In this document: piece by piece, positions 46,589 through 47,140 of the stretch
Layout of the letters: each line of letters opens with the position of its first letter
How positions within the stretch are numbered: position 1 is the stretch's first letter
Virus record (IMG/VR): IMGVR_UViG_3300020027_000015
Span: 1-47,140 of that record
DNA: 47,140 nucleotides
Reading direction: 5' to 3' (one strand)
Origin: a virus
Program-made: the position numbers and the translations under genes
Notes under the pieces: model-generated
What the model was told of the DNA's origin: nothing
Database searches by the model: none
What the model saw: the letters and a program-made list of their open reading frames with translations, nothing else

Positions 46589-46609
46589 CGCCCTCCGCGA
46601 GCGCAGCGC
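46575..46609 (-). repeat. Dispersed early-region element, copy D (inverted)
   Basis: Read on the minus strand, GCGCTGCGCTC (46609-46599) is followed by a 17-base spacer (46598-46582, GCGGAGGGCGTTACCGA) and GTGCCGC. Left box and spacer closely match copies C and E; the right arm has diverged. It overlaps the stop of the adenine methyltransferase gene. The rest of the gap to 46645 contains AAGGA, a spaced ribosome site. Confidence 0.75.
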
Positions 46610-46645
46610 AGGACTAAGACTTTACTTTCAAGGACGTAATTTCTC

Positions 46646-47137
46646 ATGAGCGAGACACAGGACGTACAGCAGACGGGGAGGATCGAGACCCTCCGAGAGA
46701 CGGCGAGACGAGCCGCGCAGGCTGAGCATGTGAGGCAATTGCCCGATGGTAATCCCAACGGCACCACGCTTGACGATGTGGCCGATGTCGTCGCCAGGGT
46801 AACGCTGCAAGAGTTCAGGCAGGAACTACAACACCTTGACGAGCGCACGTATGGCGTTGGCAACGTCCCGCCGTTCGGCCCGACCAGATCGATTATCAAG
46901 AGGCTCGATGCGCTCCTCGCCTCGTTCGATCCCCCACGAGAGCAGGGACAAGAGACACCGCACATCGAACACGATCTGGACTGCCAGAGCCATTTCTGCG
47001 GCCAGTGCGGGTTTGATATTGAATGCGAATGCCACTGCGATCAACCACGTCGCCAGCCGTGCGGCTGCGAACACCAAATAAAGCTCGGGCAGGCGTGGGT
47101 CACTCGCGTGACGAGCGACGATGGCCCGGACCTGTAA
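46646..47137 (+). CDS. N-terminal part of Cys-rich protein (continues at base 1)
   Basis: In this linear window 163 residues are read to a TAA at 47135-47137, but the last few codons lie in unmatched end bases. With the circle closed at 47005/1 the gene runs on to 315, giving 224 residues. N-terminal half: charged helices (ETARRAAQAEHVRQLPDG; LDDVADVVARVTLQEFRQELQHL). C-terminal half: CQSHFCGQCGFDIECECHCD and other Cys/His clusters, probable zinc ribbons. No family was recognised. Confidence 0.65.
   Translation: MSETQDVQQTGRIETLRETARRAAQAEHVRQLPDGNPNGTTLDDVADVVARVTLQEFRQELQHLDERTYGVGNVPPFGPTRSIIKRLDALLASFDPPREQGQETPHIEHDLDCQSHFCGQCGFDIECECHCDQPRRQPCGCEHQIKLGQAWVTRVTSDDGPDL
47006..47131. repeat. 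Right copy of terminal direct repeat
   Basis: Identical to 1-126. Mismatches begin at 47132, where C replaces G, and the final bases do not follow 127-135. The true circular length should be 47005 bp if the left copy is correct. Confidence 0.9.
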
Positions 47138-47140
47138 CTA

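Overview
The window is a nearly complete genome of a temperate, short-tailed (podovirus-like) tailed phage, assembled as a circle and cut open inside a gene. Bases 1-126 are repeated exactly at 47006-47131, and the Cys-rich protein that starts at 46646 continues in frame from base 1 to its stop at 313-315, so the true circle is about 47.0 kb. The host is unknown. Two hints are available: an attP core copying the 3' half of a bacterial tRNA-Arg(CCG), and a lysogeny-operon lipoprotein whose Cys-Gly-rich, Pro/Thr-rich N-terminus resembles lipoproteins common in Acidobacteriota (Vicinamibacteria). The host link is inference from memory of such sequences, not a search result.

Layout. 1-2.4 kb: end of the early operon (small Cys-rich, HTH and accessory proteins). 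2.3-5.2 kb: a GT-B-like protein, then small and large terminase. 5.2-11.4 kb: small connectors, portal, a GroES-like co-chaperonin, scaffold, a terminator/promoter break at 9.68-9.74 kb, decoration-type protein and major capsid protein, then a strong terminator. 11.5-21.4 kb: appendage and fibre-like proteins, the head-tail adaptor and a 632-residue putative nozzle. 21.4-26.1 kb: four internal-virion/ejection-type proteins. 26.1-28.3 kb: lysis (GH24-type lysozyme, TM protein, Pam3-gp28-like holin). No tail tube, sheath or tape-measure gene was recognised, which fits a short tail.

28.3-32.2 kb holds the most striking block: a cytidylyltransferase-methyltransferase fusion, a glycosyltransferase-like protein, NeuB, a cupin and NeuA, in overlapping order. 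It looks like a phage-borne nonulosonic (sialic-acid-like) sugar module at the prophage-end position, right beside attP (32.23 kb) and the integrase.

32.4-34.6 kb (minus strand) is a lysogeny operon: repressor, lipoprotein, integrase. A 79-bp switch region with three related palindromes separates it from the rightward early operon, whose Cro-like first gene is probably read from a leaderless mRNA. 34.7-47.1 kb (plus strand) carries excisionase-like and CII-like regulators, membrane proteins, a protein with 16 perfect 8-residue repeats, an SSB-like protein ending in DDDIPF, a DnaQ-like exonuclease, two HNH proteins, a NinB-like protein, a replication-initiator-like protein, a VRR-NUC-like nuclease and two DNA methyltransferases (C5-cytosine, N6-adenine). 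No DNA polymerase, helicase or RNA polymerase is visible, so replication must rely on the host. A family of intergenic hairpin elements is scattered through this early arm.
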